Assembly (NCBI RefSeq): GCF_000018025.1
Contig: NC_009831.1
Coordinates: 3,658,001-3,722,000 of the forward strand
DNA: 64,000 bases
DNA from: Shewanella sediminis HAW-EB3
GTDB lineage: Bacteria; Pseudomonadota; Gammaproteobacteria; Enterobacterales; Shewanellaceae
Direction: 5' to 3'
Shown here: piece after piece, positions 1-9,386 of the stretch
Numbering within the stretch: the stretch's first letter is position 1
Layout: every line of letters begins with the position of its first letter
The notes under the pieces: generated by a model
Seen by the model: only the letters and a program-made list of their open reading frames with translations
Told to the model about the DNA's origin: nothing
The model's database searches: none
Position numbers and translations under genes: made by a program

Positions 1-334
1 GTGGTACAACCCACTTACCTGAATCAGGCTCAAATCTTGCCGGTGGCCCTTTTTTGGATATCAAGGTTGAGCTCCAGGTATAGTTAACTCCTCCTATCTC
101 CCCGGAGCCTTCTAGTGCTGTTGAAGCATTAGTACCTCTAATCTCACTTTTTATTGTATTGAGTATTAACCCCACACTGCCGCTAAAATTGACATTTTTT
201 GAAGCCGTCAAACTAGAGATTGAAGCTGTTCTGTAGACGAGAGTCATAGCCGAAACGGTGATAATTAGAATCACACCTGCAACTAACACCTCTATCAGTG
301 TGAAACCTTTCGAATTAGTCGGTAACTTGCGCAT
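1..334 (-). CDS. GspI/PilV-like pseudopilin, C-terminus cut by window edge
   Basis: This is a partial gene: the ATG at 334 opens a frame that stays open to base 1, about 111 residues. The N-terminus has a short basic leader and then the type IV prepilin signature GFTLIEVLVAG, with Glu at +5 of the mature protein, followed by a hydrophobic alpha-1 helix. Proteins of this class are cleaved and N-methylated by a prepilin peptidase and form minor subunits of a type II secretion-like pseudopilus. The start overlaps the end of the upstream pseudopilin gene by 20 bp, so the two are probably translationally coupled. Position as the second small pilin after GspF suggests a GspI or GspJ/PilV-type subunit. 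The exact class cannot be fixed without the C-terminus. Confidence 0.75.
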   Translation of the reverse strand, partial: MRKLPTNSKGFTLIEVLVAGVILIITVSAMTLVYRTASISSLTASKNVNFSGSVGLILNTIKSEIRGTNASTALEGSGEIGGVNYTWSSTLISKKGPPARFEPDSGKWVVP

Positions 335-758
335 CGACACCCTCAATTAACCTAAATACATTTATCTCATCGATTTTTGAAGGCATTTCGACACTTAATA
401 TTTCTGGCTTGGGGTAGCCCCGACTGTTAAAAGTTATCTTTTGGTCACCCAATGAAAGATACTCAAAACTTGACTGTTTAAACAGTTCATTGCTCTTAAA
501 TAGCTTAAAGTGGCTATTTTCAAATTCAAAGGTATATTCAGTAGCGCTGGCAAAAGAGAGGTAACTTATTTTTTGTAAGTTATTTTTGAAGGCTATTAGT
601 TCTGACTGTGCTTGAGCTCTATTAATCATTTGTATCGTCAATGGCCCAACCAAAGACATCACAATTGCCATTATAGACATAACAACTATGAGTTCTATGA
701 GTGTAAAACCTCTGACCTTAGAATAAGTTAATGACTTCAACTTAAATCCCAATATCAT
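315..758 (-). CDS. GspH-like minor pseudopilin
   Basis: About 147 residues if started at the ATG at 758; an in-frame TTG at 770 is possible but weaker. A leader ending KVRG precedes FTLIELIVVM, the prepilin peptidase site with Glu5 and a hydrophobic helix. The rest is a short variable globular domain, as in GspH/FimT pseudopilins. The gene overlaps the end of the gspF-like gene by 17 bp and the next pilin by 20 bp, indicating a tightly coupled operon. It should be a minor tip subunit of the pseudopilus assembled by the neighbouring ATPase and platform protein. The family is assigned from the signature and position, and the substrate of the system is unknown. Confidence 0.75.
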   Translation of the reverse strand: MILGFKLKSLTYSKVRGFTLIELIVVMSIMAIVMSLVGPLTIQMINRAQAQSELIAFKNNLQKISYLSFASATEYTFEFENSHFKLFKSNELFKQSSFEYLSLGDQKITFNSRGYPKPEILSVEMPSKIDEINVFRLIEGVDAQVTD

Positions 759-1953
759 TAACAGATACAATACTCATCATCATCACCACAACCACCGAAC
801 CTACAATCCCCCCCATAAAGAGGATCATCAAAGGCTCGATTAGACTTGTCATCTTATCGGTCCAATTTGAAAACTCGGTACGTGAACGACCAGCAATTTC
901 CTCAAATACAGGCGCCATTTTACCACTCTCCTCACCCACTTCGAGCAGTGACATAAACAAGTCAGGAAATAGACCACTCTGCTTTAACGCAACAGTAATT
1001 GACTCTCCCTTACGGACTTTGTCTTTTACACCCGAGAGGTTTCTCGCGATAACACGGTTTTTAACACTACCCGCAGATAATACTAGGGCCTGATCTAGCT
1101 TAACATCCGAATTGAGCATCAAGGACATGCTACTGGCAAACCGGATACGTTCGACCAAATTAACAGAATTCCTCAGCACAGGAAGTTGCAATACAATGTC
1201 GTCAAACTTATGAGCAAAATGCCCCTGCTGCATCATCCAGCGAAAGCCGAAAGCTATGGCTGCAACGACGACAAACAGATGGATCTGATAGGATTGGATC
1301 CAGTCGGACACTCCAAGCAGAATTTCGGTATAGATGGGGAGCTCTGCCGCATCGGCAAACATAACGGTCAGTTTAGGTACAACAAAATTAAAGATAAATA
1401 GTACTGAACAGATACAGACCAACAGAATTACACTTGGATAGACAATTGCCTGTGTGATCTTACTCTTGAGCTCTTTTCTGTATTTGAGATCTTGAGCTAA
1501 ACCGGCAAAGACTTCAACAAGATTACCACTAGACTCACCAATGGTGACCAGGTTGATATAGAGATTATCAAACACCTTAGGATGCTTAGCCATAGCTTCA
1601 CTGAGGCTTTGACCTTTACGTACATCATTGGATAGTTTTTGTAGTAAGTCAGCCAGTGCGGTTCCTGACTTTGTTCTGGCAAGAACTGACAAGGCCTTGT
1701 CAATTTTAACGCCACTTTGCAGCAGCAAGCTTAACTCGGCGGTGACAAACTCTACATCGTCCAGCGTCACCACGTTATTGTTACCAAAGCTTAGCTTTAT
1801 TCCTTCTGCAGCAACCGCTTTTTCGACGAGCTGCACCGGGCGAAGTTTATCTCTCAGTAACTGCTCTTTAGCTTGTCCAGAGTTAACAGCTTCCATTTCA
1901 CCGGTCACAACTGCGCCGCTGGCATCGTAAGCCTTGTACGTAAATTGCGCCAT
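742..1953 (-). CDS. Type II secretion/type IV pilus inner-membrane platform protein, GspF family
   Basis: A 403-residue polytopic inner-membrane platform protein that couples the cytoplasmic ATPase to pseudopilus assembly. It begins MAQFTYKAYDASG, as GspF/PilC proteins do, and carries the two duplicated T2SSF domains (about residues 70-190 and 270-390). The conserved GESSGNL and GEESGKM motifs lie in the two halves. Hydrophobic segments lie near residues 170-190, 220-240 and 370-395. Length is typical of the family. The stop codon abuts the start region of the gspE-like gene at 1953, so E and F are translationally coupled. Whether it serves secretion or a pilus-like fibre cannot be told from sequence alone. 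Confidence 0.88.
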   Translation of the reverse strand: MAQFTYKAYDASGAVVTGEMEAVNSGQAKEQLLRDKLRPVQLVEKAVAAEGIKLSFGNNNVVTLDDVEFVTAELSLLLQSGVKIDKALSVLARTKSGTALADLLQKLSNDVRKGQSLSEAMAKHPKVFDNLYINLVTIGESSGNLVEVFAGLAQDLKYRKELKSKITQAIVYPSVILLVCICSVLFIFNFVVPKLTVMFADAAELPIYTEILLGVSDWIQSYQIHLFVVVAAIAFGFRWMMQQGHFAHKFDDIVLQLPVLRNSVNLVERIRFASSMSLMLNSDVKLDQALVLSAGSVKNRVIARNLSGVKDKVRKGESITVALKQSGLFPDLFMSLLEVGEESGKMAPVFEEIAGRSRTEFSNWTDKMTSLIEPLMILFMGGIVGSVVVVMMMSIVSVNDIGI

Positions 1954-3605
1954 TATCCGGCAACCCGAAGCACTTCATCTACTGAAGTGATACCTATCAT
2001 GGCCTTATAAAGCCCATCTTCTAGCAAGTTTCGATAACCCCTTTTCTTTGCAGTTTCGCGGGCAACGATAGGAAAATGTTTATCTTTCGGTAGCATTTTT
2101 ATCTCGTCATCACAGCGAAGGTATTCAACAATCGCAATTCGGCCGCTATAGCCACTTTCATTACAGTGCTCACACCCATTTGGAATATGGAGGTTTATTT
2201 CGACTCCACACTGATCTGCTAAAGGTCTTAACTGATACTTTTCAATTATTTTATCTGCATCGGGATGAGGTAGCGAACAATGCTTACACAGCTTTCGAGC
2301 CAAACGTTGCGCAATAACAGAGGTTATCGCCGCATTAAGTAGAAACTCTTCAGCACCCAAGTCAATTAAGCGAGTATAGGCACTGGCCGCATCATTTGTA
2401 TGAACAGTACTGAATACCAGGTGTCCGGTGAGTGCAGACTGCATGGCGATTTGAGCAGTTTCTGAGTCACGAATTTCACCTAACATGATCACATCGGGAT
2501 CTTGCCTGACTATGCTTCGAAGGCCGGCTGAGAAATCGAAGCCGATTTCAGACTGAACCTGAACCTGGTTAACCCCTTCCAGTTGATACTCGACTGGATC
2601 TTCGAGGGTAATAATTTTTACGTCACTATTATTAATGGAGTTGAGGAAGGTATATAAACTTGTCGTTTTACCACTACCGGTTGGGCCGGTTAGCAGAATA
2701 ACACCCGCCGTGGTTTTAAGATCTTCCTCAATCAGCTCACGGATATCACCGGATAGACCGAGCACATCCATATCGTACTTAATGGCTTCTTTACGCAGAA
2801 AACGCATCACAATACTCTCGCCATCGTTCAATGGTAAGGCCGATACTCGAATATCAAACTCTTCAGAGGCGATCTTCATTTCGATTTTGCCATCTTGAGG
2901 CTTTCGCTTTTCAGCGATATCCATACCTGACAAAATTTTCAGACGTGATGCTATAGGTAGACGCATCTTTGCCGGGAGCATCTCGATATCTTGCAGTACC
3001 CCATCGATACGGAATCGAATTCGATACTTCTCTTGGTATGGTTCCAGATGCATATCTGAAGCACCAGCCTTTAATGCTCTACCAATCAAAGAATTTAAAA
3101 GGTTAACTGTCGGTGCTTCTGTAGCTAACTCCTTTAACCTTTCCTCTTCATCGGTAGATAGTTCATTATCAGCGGTTTGTAACTCTGCATCTTGATAATG
3201 ACCGACTAATACCGTAGTCGTTTCATCATCGAGTACCTGCAGTTCAAACTGAATTTGATAAAACTCTAACAGTTGCATGATATCAAAGTTAAGTGGGTCC
3301 TGAACCGCAATAGTCCAAACACCTTTAGTCTGCTGAAGTGGGTACCAACCATGTTCAACTAATTTTGAAAGGTCGACTTTTTCTTCCCAAACTGGCGCTT
3401 GCCAGTCTTGCAAAGCGTTGATATCGACCAAGGGCAATTGTAAAAGCTTGCTATAAAGGCGCGGTAGTACCTCTTCAGACAAGGCTCCCATATTAACAAG
3501 AATTTTTTCAAGGCGACCATTAGCACGTTTTTGATAAGCAATTGCTTTTTCAATATCGACTGTTGATACGGCGAAGTCTTGCGTCAGTAGTGTTTCAATA
3601 TTCAT
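1953..3605 (-). CDS. Type II secretion-like assembly ATPase, GspE/PilB family
   Basis: A 550-residue cytoplasmic AAA-type ATPase that powers pseudopilus extension. An N-terminal MshEN/GspE-N-like region (about 1-150) is followed by the catalytic core. Walker A is GPTGSGKT at 307-314. The Asp box and Walker B lie around DPDVIMLGEIRD near 370, and the His box is the GHLVFSTVHTNDA segment. A zinc-binding C-terminal insert has two CxxC pairs, CKHC near 433 and CEHC near 470, typical of GspE/PilB. The gene abuts the gspG-like gene at 3605 and the gspF-like gene at 1953. Similar length and motifs are found in MshE and GspE, so the subfamily is uncertain. Confidence 0.9.
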   Translation of the reverse strand: MNIETLLTQDFAVSTVDIEKAIAYQKRANGRLEKILVNMGALSEEVLPRLYSKLLQLPLVDINALQDWQAPVWEEKVDLSKLVEHGWYPLQQTKGVWTIAVQDPLNFDIMQLLEFYQIQFELQVLDDETTTVLVGHYQDAELQTADNELSTDEEERLKELATEAPTVNLLNSLIGRALKAGASDMHLEPYQEKYRIRFRIDGVLQDIEMLPAKMRLPIASRLKILSGMDIAEKRKPQDGKIEMKIASEEFDIRVSALPLNDGESIVMRFLRKEAIKYDMDVLGLSGDIRELIEEDLKTTAGVILLTGPTGSGKTTSLYTFLNSINNSDVKIITLEDPVEYQLEGVNQVQVQSEIGFDFSAGLRSIVRQDPDVIMLGEIRDSETAQIAMQSALTGHLVFSTVHTNDAASAYTRLIDLGAEEFLLNAAITSVIAQRLARKLCKHCSLPHPDADKIIEKYQLRPLADQCGVEINLHIPNGCEHCNESGYSGRIAIVEYLRCDDEIKMLPKDKHFPIVARETAKKRGYRNLLEDGLYKAMIGITSVDEVLRVAG

Positions 3606-4024
3606 TATTGGTGGATAATATCTTCGTTATCGTCTGTGCCGCCAACTTGGCCGTCTTTACCTAAAGATCTCAGAGAATAAGGTAAACCACCTTCTCCTGG
3701 AGATTCATATTGGTATGGATTCCCCCAAGGATCTAATGGCACATCTTTTGGCAAATACGGGCCATCCCAACCGCGTTTGGTTGAACTTCTTAGCTCTTGC
3801 AGGTTAGCCGGATAAGAGCCTACATCTAATCTATATGTATCGAGTGATGTTTCGAGGTTTTGCATTTGAGCAACTGCGGTACTGCGCTGAGTTGAACTAA
3901 CCTTACTGAACATTTTGGGTGCTACCAGAGACATCAGTAGTCCCAAGATAGTAATGACAATAAGTAGCTCAACTAGCGTAAAGCCTGAGTTTTTTCTACG
4001 TAACAAACTGCTTATCTTAACCAT
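3605..4024 (-). CDS. GspG-like major pseudopilin
   Basis: A 139-residue major pseudopilin. The leader ends in NSG before FTLVELLIVITILGLLMS, the prepilin peptidase site and hydrophobic helix. The C-terminal half has hallmarks of GspG: a LDVGSYP segment, GWDGPYLPKDVPLDPWGNPYQY-type sequence and a terminal calcium-site-like region rich in Gly and Asp (GKDGQVGGTDDNED). This is unlike GspH-J or type IVa pilins. It is first in the pseudopilus gene set, 46 bp after the WecA-like gene on the same strand and abutting the gspE-like gene. It probably forms the pseudopilus shaft. Substrate is unknown. Confidence 0.9.
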   Translation of the reverse strand: MVKISSLLRRKNSGFTLVELLIVITILGLLMSLVAPKMFSKVSSTQRSTAVAQMQNLETSLDTYRLDVGSYPANLQELRSSTKRGWDGPYLPKDVPLDPWGNPYQYESPGEGGLPYSLRSLGKDGQVGGTDDNEDIIHQ

Positions 4025-4070
4025 TTAAAATCTTACCTCTTAACACATAATTCGACTGCTAAATAAAGCA

Positions 4071-5123
4071 CTATGAATAAAATTGACTTCTGAACCACGA
4101 CAATATCTGCCAGGCATGCTGAATGGCATAACTATAGAGTCCAAAGATCATAATAAAACCGATAAACATGATGACTTCAGGAACATGATAAAGTTCAGAT
4201 AATACGCCAACAAAGGTGAACAAGCTGGCACATAGGCTAATAATGACCAATGACTGCCTTGGCGTAAACCCTGCGCGCATAAAAATATGATGCAGATGGT
4301 CACGATCGGGTTTGAAAGGTGATTCACCTTTATTGATCCTTCTGAACATAATTGCAGCCATGTCCATTAAGGGGATAGCTATCAAGTAAAGTGCTGTAAC
4401 CGGCCTAAAAGCATCTACACCATCATCGACCCCGATAACAAGTAGCCAGACAACCGTTAAACCAATAAGCATACTACCGGCATCACCCATAAAAACTTTG
4501 CGTAATATCTTAGTCGGCCAACCTAAATTAAACATTAAGTAAGCAACCAATGAGGCAATAAACAGGAGGGGTAAGAGGTACCAGTCACTGCCTACACGGC
4601 TTAACAGGAAAGCTAACCCGGCAAAGGTTATTAGACTGAGCATTCCGGCAAGGCCATCGATACCATCGACCATATTGAAGGCGTTAATCGCCCCGATAAC
4701 CGCGATAACCGTAACAAAGACGCCTACAAAACTAAGTGAGATAAGCCCAAAGCCTAACAGATTACCTAAATCCTTGAGATATAGACCAGCACCGAAGATC
4801 ATCATAGAGGCGATGATAACCTGAGCCGCTAAACGATACCTGACCGGAATATCGTATTTATCGTCTAATACTCCGATAAAAAGGATCAAGGACGCCGACA
4901 CCAGATAGATATTGAGTGCCTGGCTATTGGGAATGAACATCATGCTTGTTGTTAAAACACTCAGGTAGATGGCAAAGCCGCCAATAAGCGGAACTTTTCC
5001 ATCGTGTTGCTTCCTACCAGCAGGTACATCAACTAGGCCAAATCTTTCCGCGACGGGGATAACCCAGCGTATCGCCATAAACGAAACGAAAAACGCGCAA
5101 CTCAAAGGGATTAGAAAATCCAT
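4071..5123 (-). CDS. WecA/TagO-type polyprenyl-phosphate sugar-1-phosphate transferase
   Basis: A 350-residue polytopic membrane enzyme of the MraY/WecA family, which moves a HexNAc-1-phosphate from a UDP-sugar to undecaprenyl phosphate to start glycan synthesis. Visible motifs are VLDDKYDIPVRYRL (the DDxxD-like metal/nucleotide site) near 85-98, NAFNMVDGIDGLAG near 150, GDAGSMLIG near 215 and DRDHLHHIFMR near 275, the HxHH motif of WecA-type enzymes. About ten hydrophobic segments are present. It follows the SLBB export gene after a 164-bp gap and precedes the pseudopilin genes by 46 bp. The sugar specificity, and whether it is the ECA/O-antigen WecA or an exopolysaccharide initiator, cannot be read here. 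Confidence 0.87.
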   Translation of the reverse strand: MDFLIPLSCAFFVSFMAIRWVIPVAERFGLVDVPAGRKQHDGKVPLIGGFAIYLSVLTTSMMFIPNSQALNIYLVSASLILFIGVLDDKYDIPVRYRLAAQVIIASMMIFGAGLYLKDLGNLLGFGLISLSFVGVFVTVIAVIGAINAFNMVDGIDGLAGMLSLITFAGLAFLLSRVGSDWYLLPLLFIASLVAYLMFNLGWPTKILRKVFMGDAGSMLIGLTVVWLLVIGVDDGVDAFRPVTALYLIAIPLMDMAAIMFRRINKGESPFKPDRDHLHHIFMRAGFTPRQSLVIISLCASLFTFVGVLSELYHVPEVIMFIGFIMIFGLYSYAIQHAWQILSWFRSQFYS

Positions 5124-5287
5124 GAATGCTTTCCTATCTTCTTACAAATGATCTAACGTTGAACAGAGCACAAAACAAGCACTACTCGAACTTTCAAGCA
5201 GTACCTGTTTTTGCACTACATGTTTGTAAAATAGTTAATCAAAGACTTACAACCCTCAATTAACTCAAAACATAACGGCCACAGTTT

Positions 5288-8056
5288 CTATTTAATATTA
5301 GAAATTGAAGCAAATGCAACGGCTGTATTATAGATGATACTGGTAACCTGAGTCCAAAGGGTTAAATTATCTTTGTATTCTGTATCCAGTGGTACAATAA
5401 TGGTGTCACCCGGTTGTAAACGGTCTTCACTGCTAAACCACATTGAGCGGCTAGGTAGCATCACTGAGCCATTAGCTTTCACAACATAAGTTCTGCCATC
5501 GTCGGCTCTCTCTCTCACACCACCTGACATATTCAGATACTGATCCAGTGTTAACCCTTGTTTATATCTGTGAGTTGCTGCGTGCTGCACTTCACCCATT
5601 ACTGCTATAGTTTGCTTGGTTGATGGCACGTAAAGAACATCAGAATCTTCCAACTGAAGATCAGCTTGTTCGATGCCAATTGAGATGGCTGAAAGGTCAA
5701 CAACGAGACGACCAACGGCTTCGATATTCTCGAGATCCGTTAACATCAACTGGGCATCGGCGTAATTCACAACATCACCATCTTTAGAGACACCACGAGT
5801 AGCGATATCCCGTCGAAGCTGATCGGCTAACTTTTTAATTTCCAGCTGTTCCTGCAAACGGACCGATTCACGAACGAATACCGATGAAGGAAGATAAGCA
5901 AAGTTAGTAAAGCCACCTGCTCGCTCAACGACTTCTTTAAGCGTTTCACCACGGCGAATGTTATAGACACCCGGGAAGCGAACCTCACCACGAATTTCGA
6001 CTGACTTGTTTTCCTGCCACTCAGGCGTGGTCATGATAGTCAGGATATCTCGGCCTTTTAATGTCAAGTTTGAGCTAGGCTCACCATTTAATGCCGCTAA
6101 TAGTTCGATATTTTGGTGGGTGATGTTCGAACCATCTGCAACGGTGACGGTGCGAGTCAGTTCGGCTCTGGATGTATAGGCGCCCTCTTTCAGTCCTCCC
6201 GCCGCTTTAACAGCCTCTGAAATTCTGGCATTAACTGCGAGTGGATACATACCCTCGTGGTAGACCTGCCCCTTAATGGCAACTACCTGTACACCATCGC
6301 CCGAACGGCTCTGATGATTTAGCTTCATGATGATTGGATAAAGCAGTTCACTACGGTTCATCAAACCACTGAGTTTGATGAGTTCAGGATCTTCAAACAG
6401 GTTAGCCATCATCCTGTTGACTTCACCTTTTATAGCTAAAGCTTCGTCATCCTCTACCTGCTCTTTAGCTACTACCACGCCACCAAGTTGGCTGCGGTTG
6501 CGCAGTTTTTGATTTTCTAACTGGGAAAAACCTGCTTTGAATAGATCTTTCGAAAGAGAGCTGTCACCGACAAGTTGTACAACTTTTTCGACTCTTTCCC
6601 TAACGAGTTTATTGAGTTCGAATCGATTCTGTGCATCATCACTGAAGTTAAACACCATTACTATGTCACGTGGGCTGAGCTCTAAATCTTCTGTAGCCGC
6701 TTTGGTGATAATCGCCTGCGACGGTGCAAATTGATGCACCTCTATATCACCGTGCTTATTGATCTCTCTGATGATAATCGCATAATCGAGATCGGCAGAA
6801 GGCTGGAAATCGCCCCAGATTGATGGTAGCAGATCGCTGACCCTTTGACCTTGATACCACTGATACTTACCCGGACGAATTACTGCACCAAGGACGGTAA
6901 TCGCATCTTCGAATTGAGTTGTAGCCGTTTTAACTTTAACAATGTCGCCAGCTTTGGCTATCACAGCTCGGCCTTTATCGGCTGTCAGATCGACATTCTT
7001 AATCGTTTTCAAACCTTGCTTATTGTATCTCTCGATACTACTACTTCTTGGATAGGCAGCGCCTTTGAGACCACCAGCCATGGCGATAACCTCACCCATG
7101 GACTCTTTACCTTTAAGCTCGTAGATAGCCGGGCGTCGGACTTCACCGTCGACCGAGACAAGCCCACCAACAGATGGAATGAATACCACATCACCTGAGC
7201 GCAGGCGCATGTCGTTCGATGCATCACCCCGCATCAGCAAATCATACAGGTCTAATGTGCCTAAAAGCTTACCTTTACGCTTGAGTTGGATGTTTCTTAA
7301 CGAGCCAATTTCAGCAATACCACCGGCAACAAATAGTGCCTGAGTAATTGTAGAGAGACTGGATACGGTATATGAACCTGGTTTATAGGCATCACCGGCG
7401 ATAAAGATGCGAATAGAGCGTAGTTCACCCATGGTGATATTGGTCTCTACCCCGATCATCTGCTGCTTAATACGTGCCGAAACCGTCTTACGCAGATCTT
7501 CAAACTTCAAACCAGAGACTGAGATTGGACCCAGTTCAGGAAACTGAATGTTACCGTCACGACTGATGACTAAGTCATACTCTTTATTCTCTTTACCATA
7601 AAGCTGAACCTTGATGTTATCACCAGGGCCAACCAGGTACTCACCCGGTACCGGAATATCCGATACAGGTGCGAAAGTCATTGGTTCACCTTCAAACAGG
7701 TCATAACCGTATGGCTGTAATTTTTTTGTATCTTTATCTTTTTGATCTTTTAAGAACTGAGTGACTTCATCTACGATGATCTGCTGCTCTTTCAACTCCT
7801 TCGCTTTTTCATCTTCCACTTCTCTTGGGTTGATAATTGACTGATTTTCAAACCCTTCTTGAGTAGTGGTAGAGTCAGCATTTAGCATTGATGGATCGAG
7901 CCCATATTGCTTGGCAAGCCTTTCTTGCTCTGCCTTAGGTAAGGTCTTGAATTGCTCGATCATTTGCGGTGAAGGGGTAACAGCCTGAACCGCCCCACTT
8001 GCTAAACATATAACACCTATGCTTACTATAATGAGTTTTTTTACTTTTAGTAACAC
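5288..8056 (-). CDS. Large SLBB-domain polysaccharide export protein (Wza-related)
   Basis: A 922-residue exported protein. The N-terminus is a signal peptide with probable cleavage after VQA (about residue 25); the Cys inside it is preceded by GVI, so there is no lipobox. A Poly_export (PES) domain starts near YLVGPGDNIKVQLYG (about 140). It is followed by about six SLBB-type beta-grasp repeats, recognisable by starts such as VSVDGEVRRPAIYEL, VEIRGEVRFPGVYNI and IAVMGEVQHAATHRY. This is much longer than Wza (about 380 residues) and lacks its acylation site. It probably acts in the periplasm/outer membrane in export of a capsule or exopolysaccharide. It lies downstream of the RfaH-like gene. 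Confidence 0.87.
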   Translation of the reverse strand: MLLKVKKLIIVSIGVICLASGAVQAVTPSPQMIEQFKTLPKAEQERLAKQYGLDPSMLNADSTTTQEGFENQSIINPREVEDEKAKELKEQQIIVDEVTQFLKDQKDKDTKKLQPYGYDLFEGEPMTFAPVSDIPVPGEYLVGPGDNIKVQLYGKENKEYDLVISRDGNIQFPELGPISVSGLKFEDLRKTVSARIKQQMIGVETNITMGELRSIRIFIAGDAYKPGSYTVSSLSTITQALFVAGGIAEIGSLRNIQLKRKGKLLGTLDLYDLLMRGDASNDMRLRSGDVVFIPSVGGLVSVDGEVRRPAIYELKGKESMGEVIAMAGGLKGAAYPRSSSIERYNKQGLKTIKNVDLTADKGRAVIAKAGDIVKVKTATTQFEDAITVLGAVIRPGKYQWYQGQRVSDLLPSIWGDFQPSADLDYAIIIREINKHGDIEVHQFAPSQAIITKAATEDLELSPRDIVMVFNFSDDAQNRFELNKLVRERVEKVVQLVGDSSLSKDLFKAGFSQLENQKLRNRSQLGGVVVAKEQVEDDEALAIKGEVNRMMANLFEDPELIKLSGLMNRSELLYPIIMKLNHQSRSGDGVQVVAIKGQVYHEGMYPLAVNARISEAVKAAGGLKEGAYTSRAELTRTVTVADGSNITHQNIELLAALNGEPSSNLTLKGRDILTIMTTPEWQENKSVEIRGEVRFPGVYNIRRGETLKEVVERAGGFTNFAYLPSSVFVRESVRLQEQLEIKKLADQLRRDIATRGVSKDGDVVNYADAQLMLTDLENIEAVGRLVVDLSAISIGIEQADLQLEDSDVLYVPSTKQTIAVMGEVQHAATHRYKQGLTLDQYLNMSGGVRERADDGRTYVVKANGSVMLPSRSMWFSSEDRLQPGDTIIVPLDTEYKDNLTLWTQVTSIIYNTAVAFASISNIK

Positions 8057-8370
8057 CGCACTCTCCGAGAATCAAACCAAAAATCGGTGCCCACAAAAAG
8101 GCACTAGCTAAAAAATAAATCGGCAAATTCAAACCTATGAATTCACTTTCTTAAACATAAATCAATAACTGTTCCTACTAATTTATAGGCTGGAACCAGC
8201 AAACCAATAAATTTTCAGATAAAAATTTCGCACGATTATACGCCTTTAATAACCTCAGTACAGTAGCACATCAAAACAAACTGACTAAAAAATCATTCGT
8301 TTCCACATTGAAAACATAAAGGCAACATAGAACCAACTCATGCTTAACGGAGACAACGCCACATTTGAAA
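8057..8370 (-). promoter_or_regulatory. Intergenic leader of the SLBB gene with candidate -10 element
   Basis: This 314-base AT-rich gap separates the RfaH-like gene from the SLBB gene. On the minus strand a TATAAT lies at 8235-8240, but no good -35 hexamer is seen 16-18 bases upstream. If it is used, the 5' leader would be about 170 bases. I searched it by eye for the ops consensus (GGCGGTAG) expected of an RfaH target and did not find one. Confidence 0.3.
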
Positions 8371-8913
8371 TTAATCAGAAGGCTTGACGATAGACATGGG
8401 AATTTTAACGCTCTTCATCTCCCCCATTATCTCAAATAGAACATGACAACGCTTATCACCACTTTTTTCTTGAAAAATCCCTTCAAGAGTAGAGAATACT
8501 CCTTCAGTCAAGCGAACTTTTTCACCGGGATTAATCACTTTGGGTTCAAACTCTTCATTGGAAGACGAACCGATATCGGTTGAACCTTGAGTCATCGAGT
8601 TCAACTCGTATTCTTGTTGTCGAATTGCATCTATAATCCCGTCGTCGATTGGTGTCATCAACTCCTTACAACCAACAACCTGAACAACACCACGGGTCGA
8701 ATTTATTCGACTAACGCTTACCTCTTTGGGATCAAACTTAATAAAGAGGTAACTTGGGAAGAGTGAAGTTTTCACGACCGAAACTTGACCCTTTTGCTCC
8801 TTTTTGACAGCAATAGTTGGTAGGTAAGTTTCAATATTTTGAATAGTTAAATTTTGAAGTGCTCTGGATTCTCCGCGAGGCTTACAATATAAAAGATACC
8901 AAGCTTTCATCAC
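8371..8913 (-). CDS. RfaH/NusG-family transcription antiterminator
   Basis: A 180-residue NusG paralogue. The N-terminal NGN domain begins AWYLLYCKPRGESRA and includes LFPSYLFIKFD (about 60-72), both typical of RfaH/NusG. A linker of about 25 residues rich in Ser/Asn/Glu precedes a C-terminal KOW domain beginning PGEKVRLTEGVFSTLEGIF. RfaH-type proteins bind RNA polymerase paused at ops sites and suppress termination in long envelope operons. Placement just upstream of the polysaccharide export gene fits this role. Two Met codons (8913, 8910) are alternative starts. It could be a specialised NusG (LoaP/UpxY-like) rather than true RfaH. Confidence 0.87.
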   Translation of the reverse strand: MMKAWYLLYCKPRGESRALQNLTIQNIETYLPTIAVKKEQKGQVSVVKTSLFPSYLFIKFDPKEVSVSRINSTRGVVQVVGCKELMTPIDDGIIDAIRQQEYELNSMTQGSTDIGSSSNEEFEPKVINPGEKVRLTEGVFSTLEGIFQEKSGDKRCHVLFEIMGEMKSVKIPMSIVKPSD

Positions 8914-9133
8914 ATTTTTACTCTTTGCATTATTATGCCTATACGTCCTTTTAACCGGCCATTTGCATCAGGATGCCTAATTAAACAGCCCTAATTGTCT
9001 CTATTAACCAACAATTAGTGATTTCCAATTCGATTTCATAATATCAAACTCCACTTCTTTTGTGAAAAGAATTCCACAGAGCAAACTTTTAAGAGTCTAA
9101 CAGGCTAAATACTCGCCACTCGGTCCATCTAAA

Positions 9134-9163
9134 TTGACATTTGCAGCCTGAAAAGGGTATATA
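9134..9163 (+). promoter_or_regulatory. Candidate sigma-70 promoter for the POT transporter
   Basis: On the plus strand TTGACA (9134-9139) and TATATA (9158-9163) are separated by 18 bases, close to the sigma-70 consensus. It lies in the 473-base gap (8914-9386) between the divergent RfaH-like and transporter genes and would give a 5' leader of about 215 bases. I saw nothing else clear in this gap. Confidence 0.4.
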
Positions 9164-9386
9164 AGATGGGTTTCGTAGGATTTATAACTTCAAATAGTAA
9201 AATATAACAATAGTCTGTGACACACTTGTTAGCGGCCTGGGCACATAAAGTTCTTACAATCATGTATTTAATGTAAGCGAGTGCTCAATTGGCATGTAAG
9301 GTTACAAGACTGTAAAACAAAGTAGTAACATTTTTCTGTGGCGACATTTGTCCCGCAGGCAATCACAAGCGAAGGTGGAAGACTTA

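Noticed and set aside
9348..9386. Upstream TTG start for the POT transporter
   Set aside because: It adds 13 polar residues before the usual N-terminus, and the ATG at 9387 has a better purine tract.
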